Assembly (NCBI GenBank): GCA_964431285.1
Contig: CAYSJO010000163.1
Location: 1-23,389 of the forward strand
Length of the DNA stretch: 23,389 nucleotides
From: CAUZFZ01 sp964431285
Lineage (GTDB): Bacteria > Planctomycetota > Planctomycetia > Planctomycetales > Planctomycetaceae
Reading direction: 5' to 3'
The notes under the pieces are model-generated. The model searched no databases. It was not told where the DNA came from and saw nothing but the letters and a program-made list of their open reading frames with translations. A program made the translations under genes and the position numbers. Of this stretch, positions 15,971 to 23,389 are shown piece after piece. Numbering within the stretch: the stretch's first letter is position 1; each line of letters starts with the position of its first letter.

Positions 15971-17404
15971 ATGAGAATCAAGTCGTACGTTGCGATGCTG
16001 GTCCTGAGTCTTGTCAGTCTGGCCGGACCGGCTGCGGCAGCACAGAATTACAACGTGCTGTTCATCATCTCGGACGACCTGACAGCCACAGCACTGTCCT
16101 GTTATGGCAGTCAGGTTTGTCGAACTCCCAACATTGATCGCATTGCCGCGCGTGGAACTCGATTCACACGGGCCTACTGCCAGGGGACCTACTGCGGACC
16201 GTCTCGTGCGTCGTTCATGTCGGGGTACTACCCGCACGCGACCGGTGTTCTGGGTTACATCAGCCCGCGTAAAGCAATCGGCGACCGTGCAACGTGGGCT
16301 CAGCATTTCCGTAACTCGGGCTACCACACGGCTCGTGTCAGCAAGATCTTTCACATGGGTGTGCCCGGCGGGATCGAAGCCGGTTCTGACGGTGCCGACG
16401 ATCCGGCGTCGTGGACAGAACGATTTAACAGCCAGGGGCCGGAGTGGAAGGCGCCGGGTGTCGGCGTAACGCTCGTAGGAAACCCTGTCGAAAAAAAAAA
16501 CGTTGTCGGCGGCAACACTTTTGTTGTTGTCGAAGCTGATGGCGATGACTTGGTCCATTCCGATGGACGAACGGCCGCGAAAGCCTGCGATCTGATTGAG
16601 CAGTACAAGGACAAGACGTTCTTCCTGGGCGTGGGCTTCGTCCGTCCGCATGTCCCCTTTGTGGCGCCGCGGCCGTACTACAAGCCGTTTCCATATGACG
16701 AGATGATTCTTCCCCAGAAAGTCGCTGGGGACTGGGACGATATTCCCAAAGCAGGCATTAACTACAAGACGAGCAAGAACATGCGGATGGACCTCCGTCG
16801 ACAACGTAAGGCGGTCGGAGGCTACTTTGCTTCAGTGGCTTACATGGACGCCCAGGTAGGAAAAGTCACGAAGGCTCTCAAAGCCGCCGGCCTGGAAGAC
16901 AAAACGATCGTGATCTTTACCAGCGATCACGGCTATCACCTGGGCGAGCACGACTTCTGGGCCAAAGTCAGTCTGCACGAAGAGTCGGCACTGGTTCCAT
17001 TAATCATCAGTGTGCCTGGTAAGGAGCCGGCCGTCTGCAGCTCATTCGCGGAGTTACTCGATCTGTACCCGACGATATCGAGCCTGTGTGGCCTTGAAGT
17101 TTCCCCGCGACTGCAGGGCCAGGACCTTTCTCCCGTGCTGGACGACCCCCATCATCAGGTGCGAGACACGGCTTTCTGTGTGAATGGACGTGGCTTTCTA
17201 CTGCGGGACGACAAGTGGGCCTACATTCAATACGGGGAAGACGCCGCCCGCGGAATCGAGCTGTTCGACATGGAACGCGATCCAAAGCAGTACACCAATC
17301 TTGCCGGCATGCCCGAGCACGAGTCGGTGGTGAAGTCGTTTCAGGCGAAACTCCGAGAGAAACTGAAAGCCGTGCGAGACAACGACCTTGGTCGCAAAGA
17401 GTAA
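15971..17404 (+). CDS. Secreted type I (Cys-type) sulfatase, iduronate-2-sulfatase-like
   Basis: From ATG 15971, with GGAG at 15961-15964, the product has 477 residues. Residues 1-24 are a Sec signal peptide (YVAMLVLSLVSLAGPAAAA). The arylsulfatase-fold metal site starts at FIISDDLTATALSCYG (Asp35, Asp36), and the formylglycine signature is CGPSRASFMSG (Cys75), which needs a formylglycine-generating enzyme. Further sites are FVRPHVPFVAP, TSDHGYHLGEHDFWAKVSL and a C-terminal DMERDPKQYTNLA. Arrangement and length fit iduronate-2-sulfatase-like enzymes, which remove sulfate esters from sulfated polysaccharides; planctomycetes have many. The exact glycan is unknown. A run of ten A bases lies inside the coding sequence at 16491-16500, but the frame is intact. 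GTG 15959 is an alternative start. Confidence 0.93.
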   Translation: MRIKSYVAMLVLSLVSLAGPAAAAQNYNVLFIISDDLTATALSCYGSQVCRTPNIDRIAARGTRFTRAYCQGTYCGPSRASFMSGYYPHATGVLGYISPRKAIGDRATWAQHFRNSGYHTARVSKIFHMGVPGGIEAGSDGADDPASWTERFNSQGPEWKAPGVGVTLVGNPVEKKNVVGGNTFVVVEADGDDLVHSDGRTAAKACDLIEQYKDKTFFLGVGFVRPHVPFVAPRPYYKPFPYDEMILPQKVAGDWDDIPKAGINYKTSKNMRMDLRRQRKAVGGYFASVAYMDAQVGKVTKALKAAGLEDKTIVIFTSDHGYHLGEHDFWAKVSLHEESALVPLIISVPGKEPAVCSSFAELLDLYPTISSLCGLEVSPRLQGQDLSPVLDDPHHQVRDTAFCVNGRGFLLRDDKWAYIQYGEDAARGIELFDMERDPKQYTNLAGMPEHESVVKSFQAKLREKLKAVRDNDLGRKE

Positions 17405-17789
17405 CTCGAATCCAGCACATCAGACGCCGTCGCGTGGGCGACTGGAATGACTGACTGGTGCAGCAGGCCAAACTGTCACTTCGTGAAGTAATTCTGCCCA
17501 CCCACACCAGCGCGTGGGAGGCAATTGCGACACAGACTCTCTGTGTTCTCACGGGTATTCCCGTGCGCGGAACTGTTGCGTTTGGAGCGGTTATTCCGAT
17601 CCTTGCGATTACTTCGCAGAACGATGGATGCTATCGTCATTGGACCCACTCATTGCCGGTTGAACCTGTTTCGGCACTCACGTCAGGGATACTCTCGCTT
17701 CCCGACAATGAATTGAGTTTCGTTCACCTCTTACAGCTGATCTGACATTTGCAGATCAATCGCCTGGATCGTTCGGACACCCGTCGCTC
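17405..17789. other. 385-base gene-free stretch before the Ser/Thr kinase
   Basis: No convincing gene is seen. An open frame at 17458-17745 (95 codons) has no recognisable domain or ribosome binding site. The region holds short inverted repeats (GTCGC/GCGAC at 17429-17442, CCCAC/GTGGG at 17501-17518). The kinase promoter probably lies here, but I cannot locate it. Confidence 0.5.
17429..17442 (+). terminator. Possible weak terminator hairpin after the sulfatase gene
   Basis: GTCGC (17429-17433) pairs with GCGAC (17438-17442) across a four-base loop, 25 bases after the sulfatase stop. There is no T-tract, so termination activity is uncertain. Confidence 0.2.
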
Positions 17790-19532
17790 ATGAGCATGAC
17801 CATTGAGGAACTGCTTAAGAACCTCACGGAGAGCGGGCTGTTGTCGGCGGACGAACTCAGCACAGTCCAAAAGACAATCTCCAGCCTGGGCGGTGGCGCT
17901 TCGGTCGAAAAGGTGGCCCGCGAGCTTGTGCGGCGCAAAGTTCTGACCAAGTTGCAAGCCGCCGCCGTAATGAAGGGCAAGACGAAAAACCTCGTTTTCG
18001 GCGACTATGTCGTGCTGGAGAAAATTGGCTCCGGTGGCATGGGGCAGGTCTTCAAAGCTCGGCACAAGCCGACAGGGAAGCAGGTCGCCGTCAAGGTGCT
18101 GTCGGCCGAAGCGGTTAAGAACCGGCGACTGGTTGCGAGGTTCAAGAAAGAAGCCAAGGCAGTCGCCCGACTGAAACATCCGAATGTGGTGCGGGCGTAC
18201 GACTCCGGGAAGATCAACCGCGTTCGCTTCCTCGTCATGGAATTCGTTGAAGGCGAGAACATGCTCGAGCGTGTGAAACGCAAGGGGCCGCTGCCGATCG
18301 ACGAATGCGTCAGCTGCGTCCTGCAGGCGGCGCGAGGTCTGGATTACGCTCATCAGAAGGGCATCTTTCACCGCGATATCAAGCCGTCAAATCTGCTTCG
18401 GAACCGTCGCAACGGTCGAGTTAAGGTTCTGGACATGGGGCTCGCGCGAGTGGAAGAACCCGAGGAAGACGACGAAGCCCGCCTGACCGGGGCCGGACAG
18501 ATGCTGGGCACAGCCCGTTTTATGGCTCCCGAGCAGATTGAAGACGCTCGCAAGGCTGACGTCCGATCGGACATCTATTCGCTGGGCTGCACAATGCACT
18601 TCATGCTGCGGGCCAAGGCTCCGTATTCGGGCGAAACCGTCGCACACACACTGATGGCACACGTCAGCGCACCGGTCCCGGATCTCTGCAAGAAACGGGA
18701 TGCCGTGCCGGGCTGGCTGGGCGAGGTGTTTCAGAAAATGCTCGCCAAGAACCCGCGGCACCGATTCCAGACAATGGCCGAACTGATTCAGGTCGTTCAG
18801 TTTCATCTTGGTGAGGAGCTGACCAAACACGACAGCCACGTGCTCGATGACGACGCGGAAAAAGATGACGAATACTCGAAGCTTCTGGCTCAGCGAGATG
18901 TGAGTGCTTCGCTGGAGTACCTTTACATCGACCCGGACGAATCCGCACCCGACAGCAAAGAGAATGACTTTGGCCCGCCCCCGTCGGACGTGATGAAGGG
19001 TTCCGGTTTTTCAGGCGACGAGATTCCAGTACATCCCCCAAAACAGGCGGGCTTCACACCTCGTCAACGGGATACAGACCCTGCCCCTGAGCCCGACGAT
19101 GACTTCCCGGACGCCGGCGACCTGGACGCGGGTGGTCTGGCACTGCAGGACTCGGATGATCAGCCTGATCCGTTCCCTGCATCAACTCAATTTCCTGCGG
19201 ACGAAGTTGATTTCGAACAGGCACCAGAAACTGTCGATCCAAAGGCCGATAGTGGAGTCGGTTCGGCGCAAGCGTTTGAGCTGGAACAGCCGGCCGCAAC
19301 TGAGACCGCCGAGCCCGACACCGAATCCAGCCCGGCGGTTGAAGCCGACAACGATTTGCAGCGCGAACCGGGCGGCGGAATGGACTATGTCAAAGCCAGA
19401 CTGAAGACGCTCCAGGGGCGGGAGATGTCAAGAAGCCGGCACATGCAACTCGTTGGAGGCGTGAGCGCACTCATCATCGCGATTGCAGTAGGGCTCTGGC
19501 TGTTGTTGCAGTCGATCGGCGGACTTTTCTGA
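17790..19532 (+). CDS. Transmembrane Ser/Thr protein kinase (planctomycete type)
   Basis: A 580-residue protein. Residues 1-68 form the short N-terminal domain found before many planctomycete kinases (ARELVRRKVLTKLQAAAVMKGK). The kinase domain (about 70-345) has an intact glycine loop (IGSGGMGQVF, 80-88), Lys102 (VAVKVL), HRDIKPSN (194-201), DMG in place of DFG (215-217, the Asp retained) and MAPEQ (245-250). A long acidic, Pro- and Asp-rich linker (about 355-545) leads to one C-terminal membrane helix (SALIIAIAVGLWLLLQ, about 560-575), so the kinase faces the cytoplasm and only a few residues lie outside. All catalytic residues are present, so it should be active. Two ATG codons (17790, 17796) are possible starts and neither has a clear ribosome binding site. 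It stands alone, so its substrates are unknown. Confidence 0.93.
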   Translation: MSMTIEELLKNLTESGLLSADELSTVQKTISSLGGGASVEKVARELVRRKVLTKLQAAAVMKGKTKNLVFGDYVVLEKIGSGGMGQVFKARHKPTGKQVAVKVLSAEAVKNRRLVARFKKEAKAVARLKHPNVVRAYDSGKINRVRFLVMEFVEGENMLERVKRKGPLPIDECVSCVLQAARGLDYAHQKGIFHRDIKPSNLLRNRRNGRVKVLDMGLARVEEPEEDDEARLTGAGQMLGTARFMAPEQIEDARKADVRSDIYSLGCTMHFMLRAKAPYSGETVAHTLMAHVSAPVPDLCKKRDAVPGWLGEVFQKMLAKNPRHRFQTMAELIQVVQFHLGEELTKHDSHVLDDDAEKDDEYSKLLAQRDVSASLEYLYIDPDESAPDSKENDFGPPPSDVMKGSGFSGDEIPVHPPKQAGFTPRQRDTDPAPEPDDDFPDAGDLDAGGLALQDSDDQPDPFPASTQFPADEVDFEQAPETVDPKADSGVGSAQAFELEQPAATETAEPDTESSPAVEADNDLQREPGGGMDYVKARLKTLQGREMSRSRHMQLVGGVSALIIAIAVGLWLLLQSIGGLF

Positions 19533-19571
19533 GTTGCCATCAACCGGCACCGGACACTACCCGAACAGCAG

Positions 19572-19586
19572 ATGACGGTCCGTCAT
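19572..19586. terminator. Hairpin between convergent kinase and DUF898 genes
   Basis: ATGACGG (19572-19578) and CCGTCAT (19580-19586) form a near-perfect palindrome that overlaps the DUF898 stop codon and lies 40 bases after the kinase stop. As a hairpin it would have a five-base-pair stem. Its position between convergent genes would suit a shared transcript end, but there is no T-tract. Confidence 0.25.
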
Positions 19587-20434
19587 TCGCGGTCGACTTC
19601 AAGGTTCTCCGTCTGGAACCGGATCAGGTTATTCAGGAACCAGAAGTAGTAGATGCCCAAAGTCAGGAACGAAAGCACGGTTCCCACGACGTTTATGACA
19701 AAGAACTCGGCACCCGTGCCCGTGAAATGTACGCGATAGCGCCTGCCGCCCAATGTGGTGACCGTCGTGTTGCCGCAGGTGAAACGCATCAGAGTCACCT
19801 GAAACCAGAACGAATACAGTCCCAACGTGACTATCGTCAGGATGTAGCCCACGACGTACGTCATCAAAAGTTCGCATCCCCTGCCGGTAAATGTGAGCGT
19901 GAGTCGCGTGTTGTTGGTGTGAATGCGCGTGTTTTCATAGTAGAAACGATGCAGGTCGCAGATCATCCACGGCGTGTAAATCCCCAATGTGACGAACGTG
20001 AGGATGTAATCGACGATCAATCGAGCGAACAAGTCAGCGCCCGTTCCATGAAACGAGATGTCGATCTCGCCGCCGTTTGAGTCTTCCGCCAACAGATTCT
20101 CAAGGAAGAACCGCGTCAGATTCACGGAGAACCAGAACGAGTAAATGCCCAGCGTGAAGAATGTCAGAATCGTGCCGACGATCAGCGTAGCGAACAGGTC
20201 ACCTCCGTCCCCCACAAACGTGAACCGCACGTCCCGCCCGCGGTCGTCTGTCAGCCGCGTGTACAGGGCAACCCAGTTCGCCAGCCGGCAAATGAACCAC
20301 GGAGAGTAAAGGCCGAGAGTCACGATCGTCAGAATCAGCCCGACGATGAGTTCGCTGAACAGCCCGGCCCCTGTTCCCGTGAAGACGAACCGGCACGGTA
20401 CGGACAACGTGCTGGCACTAGATGATCGCTGCAT
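19583..20434 (-). CDS. DUF898 (YjgN-like) membrane protein with five tandem repeats
   Basis: A 283-residue protein built almost entirely of five copies of a unit of about 55 residues. Units start at Phe18, Phe73, Phe128, Phe182 and Phe237, each reading roughly F-x-G-x-G-x-x-L-F, then a hydrophobic helix with LIVGxILTxxTLGIYxxW, then a short loop. DUF898/YjgN proteins are integral membrane proteins of unknown function; this unit is their building block. GAGG (complement of 20443-20446) lies eight bases from ATG 20434. The frame is complete. A transport or envelope role is possible but not shown. It lies 82 bases downstream of the oxidoreductase gene and may be co-transcribed with it. Confidence 0.85.
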   Translation of the reverse strand: MQRSSSASTLSVPCRFVFTGTGAGLFSELIVGLILTIVTLGLYSPWFICRLANWVALYTRLTDDRGRDVRFTFVGDGGDLFATLIVGTILTFFTLGIYSFWFSVNLTRFFLENLLAEDSNGGEIDISFHGTGADLFARLIVDYILTFVTLGIYTPWMICDLHRFYYENTRIHTNNTRLTLTFTGRGCELLMTYVVGYILTIVTLGLYSFWFQVTLMRFTCGNTTVTTLGGRRYRVHFTGTGAEFFVINVVGTVLSFLTLGIYYFWFLNNLIRFQTENLEVDRE

Positions 20435-20516
20435 CGTCTCAACCTCGTCTCAAGGGGCAGTCCATGAGACTTGAACGGCCATTTCCGTGCGAGGATCAGC
20501 CGTTCGAACGGGTTGA

Positions 20517-21878
20517 TCAATACTCTCGCTTCTTCGTGATGCCAGGCATCGGAATTGGATACCGGCCATCCACCATCTGCAGCGGAGCCGGGGAGTCGTA
20601 GTCGAGTTTGTCGACATCCGGAGCGAACTCGTGATCGTGCTCCATCATCTCGTCCATCGTGATCTCACGGCCGGTATGTGATGCCATGCGGCCCATCGAC
20701 GTCACGATACTGGCCATCGCACCACGCGGAACTTCGTTGTACGGCGCGTCCGTCTTGATGGCTTCCACCAGGTCCTCCCATTCGACCTGATAAGGGTTGG
20801 GTTCCGGGTCCGGGTAGGACCAGACCAGATCGTCCTTCACAAAGTTCTGGCCTTTGTAGATGCGGCTGCGAGCCGGAAGGTGGCCGCGCGACGAGAAGAT
20901 CGCTGAACCTTTTGTGCCGTGAGCGTAGGTTGCAAAGTCCTGATAGCAACCGGCCATTGTGCGACCGTTGACGTACAGCTTGGCGCCGTCGGCAAACGTG
21001 TACTCCATTGCGTACGCGTCAAAGTTCTGATCGATGTTGTCGCCACGGTAGTGCCGACCACCCGAAGCGATGCACTTCACCGGCCAGTCATTCTTCAGCC
21101 AGCAGGCTTCGTCGATGTTGTGAATCAGAAAATCGCTGACCGCTCCTCCGCTCGCCCACAGGAATGCATGGAATCGGCGAATCTGGTGCTCCAGGTCCGA
21201 CATGCCTTTCGGAGCTGGTCCCGTGGCGGCAGAACCCGTGGGTCCGGCCATCCGATACGCACGCAGCACAAGCAGGTCACCCAGCTCACCGTTGTGAGCT
21301 TTCTCAGCCAGAGCGCCCCGAGCCTTGCAGTGACGACACATCAGGCCGACGCCGACTTTCAGATTCTTTTCGGCGGCCTTGTCAGCAAGGGCCAGCATCC
21401 TGCGTGTGGCAGGAGCATCCACCGTGACGGGCTTCTCCATGAACACGTTCAGACCGCGTTCGATTGCATACGTGAAATGCACCCAGCGAAAAGCGGGGGG
21501 AGTCGTGAGGATGACCACGTCACCGGGCCTCAGGACGTCCATCACTTTTTTGTATGCATCGAATCCCAGGAACCGACGGTCTTCCGGAACGTCCAGCTTG
21601 TCACCGAACCTCTTCAGGCCGGCGAGACTCGCCTTCATCCGGTCCTCGAAGACATCTCCCATGGCGACGAGTTTGACCGGTCCGTTCTGCACAGACATGG
21701 CGTTGGCGGCAGCTCCACTACCCCGTCCACCGCAACCAACCAGTCCGACTCGAATCGTACCATCCTCTGACGCGTGCGCGCCCGGGATCGCCGAAGCGGC
21801 CAGCGCCACTGCGCCCGCAGCACGGCCGGTGTTCTTCAGGAATTCTCGACGTGATGCGGGGGTGATGATTTCACTCAT
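20517..21878 (-). CDS. Gfo/Idh/MocA family oxidoreductase with Tat signal
   Basis: A 453-residue protein with a twin-arginine signal (SRREFLKNTGRAAGAVALAA, RR at 10-11). The NAD(P)-binding Rossmann motif is GLVGCGGRGSGAA (45-57), and the family EKP motif is at 148-150 (NVFMEKPVTV). The C-terminal alpha/beta domain includes GGAVSDFLIHNIDEACWL with the conserved His-Asn-Ile-Asp catalytic region. It ends in KKREY, typical of the exported planctomycete subgroup. It probably oxidises or isomerises a sugar or inositol-type substrate in the periplasm, with the cofactor bound before export; substrate unknown. AAGGA (complement of 21885-21889) lies six bases from ATG 21878. It is downstream of the fur-like gene on the same strand. 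Confidence 0.93.
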   Translation of the reverse strand: MSEIITPASRREFLKNTGRAAGAVALAASAIPGAHASEDGTIRVGLVGCGGRGSGAAANAMSVQNGPVKLVAMGDVFEDRMKASLAGLKRFGDKLDVPEDRRFLGFDAYKKVMDVLRPGDVVILTTPPAFRWVHFTYAIERGLNVFMEKPVTVDAPATRRMLALADKAAEKNLKVGVGLMCRHCKARGALAEKAHNGELGDLLVLRAYRMAGPTGSAATGPAPKGMSDLEHQIRRFHAFLWASGGAVSDFLIHNIDEACWLKNDWPVKCIASGGRHYRGDNIDQNFDAYAMEYTFADGAKLYVNGRTMAGCYQDFATYAHGTKGSAIFSSRGHLPARSRIYKGQNFVKDDLVWSYPDPEPNPYQVEWEDLVEAIKTDAPYNEVPRGAMASIVTSMGRMASHTGREITMDEMMEHDHEFAPDVDKLDYDSPAPLQMVDGRYPIPMPGITKKREY

Positions 21879-21957
21879 TTCGGTTCCTTCTGAATCGGGG
21901 TATGAACAGCTTGAATTCTATCCACGAGTCGTTGCGGTAATGAAGCGTCCGCCCGAA

Positions 21958-22335
21958 TCAGGGCTCGCCAGCGTCTGGCAGGCATTCGGCACAATGCCCC
22001 TTGAGCACGACCTCAGCGATCTGCCCCGGAGGAGCAATGCCCCGTTTGCGAGGTGACAGGCGGAATGTGAAGTCATCCAGACAGACGATGCTGCCGCAGT
22101 CCACACACATGAAATGCGGGTGATCAGAGGAACCCGCTGTTGTATTCGAATGACGCAGCTCGAAGCGGCGCACGGAATCACCGAGTTCCAGTCTCGCCAG
22201 AATCCCCGCCTCTGTGAGTTCCGTCAGGCATTGATAAATCGTCGACTGGTCGAAGCCGAAGTTTTCCAGCGCGCCCGTCACATCAGCGTGACTCTGGGGA
22301 ATCGCGACCCCGGCCAGATGCTGGACGACGGTCAC
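21958..22335 (-). CDS. Fur-family transcriptional regulator, N-terminus apparently truncated
   Basis: From GTG 22335 the product has 125 residues: a winged-helix domain (SHADVTGALENFGFDQSTIYQCLTELTEAGIL, about 15-46) and a dimerisation and metal domain with HPHFMCVDCGSIVCLDD (Cys77, Cys80) and GHCAECL (Cys115, Cys118), the two CxxC pairs of a structural zinc site. It should repress metal-uptake or stress genes when loaded with a metal; iron, zinc and peroxide types cannot be told apart. Family-like codons extend upstream of the GTG (LRIRRFRCTAAR, 22371 down to 22336) but reach a TGA at 22375-22377 with no ATG, GTG or TTG. The first helix is thus either untranslated or its start was lost, at the same spot where the opposing cytochrome gene lacks its signal peptide. 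Confidence 0.8.
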   Translation of the reverse strand: MTVVQHLAGVAIPQSHADVTGALENFGFDQSTIYQCLTELTEAGILARLELGDSVRRFELRHSNTTAGSSDHPHFMCVDCGSIVCLDDFTFRLSPRKRGIAPPGQIAEVVLKGHCAECLPDAGEP

Positions 22336-23389
22336 TCGCGCGGCGGTGCACCGAAACCGACGGATACGGAGACTTCACGTTCGGCTGTGAACGGTCTTCC
22401 CGTTTTGCCCGCTCGATCTGGTGGATATGTTGGGACGGAGACCTGTCGGGAGTGTCATCCGCACATTGCAGCCGACTGGCAGACGCATCCCATGAGTCAC
22501 TCGGCGTCGACCGTCGCCACCGCGACGCCGCTGGAAGACTATTCAAGTGTGTCGACTGTTGAGGTTACTCAGCACCGCCAGTATCAGGTCGAGCGCTAAG
22601 GGGACTCGACGACTCATCGGGAAATCCACAAAGACGTCGATGGTCAGCTTCTGTACGAAGATTCGGTCACGGTCCAGTTTCTAATCGGCTCCGGGCAGAA
22701 GGGGCGCTCGTATCTGAGCCACCGTGGAAACGGTCTGTTGTTCATGTCGCCCGTAACCTGGTACACGGGACAGCAACGATTCGGGTTGTCTCCAGGTTAT
22801 GGAGAGCAGCGCGAGATTCGGTTCTCGCGGCGCATCGTTGACGGATGCCTGCAGTGTCACGTCGGCCGTGTGCAGCCTGTCGAATCAACTTCGAATCGAT
22901 ACGACCCGCCACTGCCGATTGAGCCGGCAATCGGGTGCGAACGCTGTCACGGTCCAGGTGAGGATCACATTCAGTTCCAACGCAATGGCGGTTCACATCC
23001 CGATGGCGACCCCATTGTCCGTCTCGGTGATCTGGATGCGGCTCGTCAGGAGAGCATCTGCCTGCAATGCCATCTGCAGGGGGTCGAAAGAGTTCTCAGA
23101 TATAGCCGCAGCGAATTCGATTTCCGACCAGGTGATCATGTCAACGAAATCTGGACGACGTTCGTCCTGAATGATGCGGATGCGGGAGGGACCACCGCAG
23201 TCAGCCATGTTGAACAGGTCCGCATGAGCCGGTGCTATCAGACTTCCGGAAAGCTGACGTGCGCGTCGTGTCACAATCATCACCGCCACATTCGCGACGA
23301 CGAACGAGTTGCCTGGTATCGCAAGCGTTGCCTGGAATGTCACGGAAACGACTCGGTGAGCTGTGCGTTCCCGGCTGACCAGCGAGCGG
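22318..23389 (+). pseudogene. Multihaem cytochrome c (cytochrome c554-like), in-frame TAA, truncated by window end
   Basis: The frame from about ATG 22318 contains six haem motifs up to the window end: CRECH near 22441, then CLQCH, CERCH, CLQCH, CASCH and CLECH between about 22846 and 23343. Family sequence between them includes GSGQKGRSYLSHRGNG, LLFMSPVTWY, RRIVDGCLQCH, AIGCERCHGPGEDH and SEFDFRPGD, as in the periplasmic multihaem proteins that often end in TPR repeats. The TAA at 22597-22599 interrupts the frame after QYQVER, and sequence continues in the same frame to 23389 without another stop. No signal peptide precedes the first haem motif, although haem attachment needs export, so the 5' end is probably lost as well. 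The start is a formal choice. Its role would be periplasmic electron transfer. Confidence 0.85.

Noticed and set aside
16491..16500. Frameshift in the sulfatase at the A10 run
   Set aside because: The frame is continuous through the run, and sulfatase motifs on both sides are in the same frame.
17458..17745. 95-codon open frame between sulfatase and kinase
   Set aside because: No ribosome binding site, no domain, and amino acid composition unlike neighbouring proteins.
20919..21770. Long plus-strand open frame opposite the oxidoreductase
   Set aside because: The minus strand encodes an obvious Gfo/Idh/MocA protein there; the plus-strand translation has no recognisable features.

Overview
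The window looks like a planctomycete (Planctomycetota) chromosome segment, probably from a Pirellulales/Planctomycetales-type bacterium. The call rests on the gene families present: a DUF1501 Tat-exported protein, a DUF1559 pilin-like protein (GFTLIELL motif), a Cys-type sulfatase, a Tat-exported Gfo/Idh/MocA oxidoreductase, planctomycete-style Ser/Thr kinases with a short N-terminal domain, a kinase-STAS fusion, a cytochrome c peroxidase-like lipoprotein and a multihaem cytochrome. GC content is fairly high and genes are loosely spaced. I see no tRNA, rRNA, CRISPR array, transposase or integrase.

Layout: (1) 1-4255, plus strand, a signalling cluster: the C-terminal part of a CheB/CheR/PAS-type histidine kinase, a Ser/Thr kinase-like protein with a C-terminal STAS domain, and a two-receiver response regulator. 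The last two are each broken by a frameshift. (2) 4323-8936, minus strand, read from high to low coordinates: M20 peptidase, small secreted protein of unknown function, ExbB/MotA-type channel, ExbD, DUF1501 protein. (3) 9067-10062, plus: TauD/TfdA-type dioxygenase, divergent from the peptidase. (4) 10322-14476, plus: a lipoprotein reading frame carrying three in-frame TAG codons, a second lipoprotein, a DUF1559 gene without a recognisable start codon, and a di-haem peroxidase-like lipoprotein. (5) 14533-14574, a heptad repeat tract. (6) 14611-17404: a mannonate-dehydratase-like protein (minus) and a divergent sulfatase (plus). (7) 17790-19532: an intact transmembrane Ser/Thr kinase. (8) 19583-22335, minus: a five-repeat DUF898 membrane protein, a Gfo/Idh/MocA oxidoreductase and a Fur-family regulator. 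(9) 22318-23389, plus: the front part of a multihaem cytochrome c with an in-frame TAA, running off the end.

The most striking property is the number of damaged genes: two frameshifts in neighbouring signalling genes, one reading frame with three amber codons, one gene with an ochre codon, and three genes whose 5' ends appear lost (DUF1559, fur, cytochrome). The other genes are full length with intact active sites. This fits ongoing gene decay in an otherwise ordinary planctomycete accessory region; sequence error cannot be excluded from one sequence. I do not see a convincing undescribed defence or mobile system. The best candidates for new biology are the histidine kinase / pseudokinase-STAS / dual-receiver module and the amber-containing lipoprotein frame.
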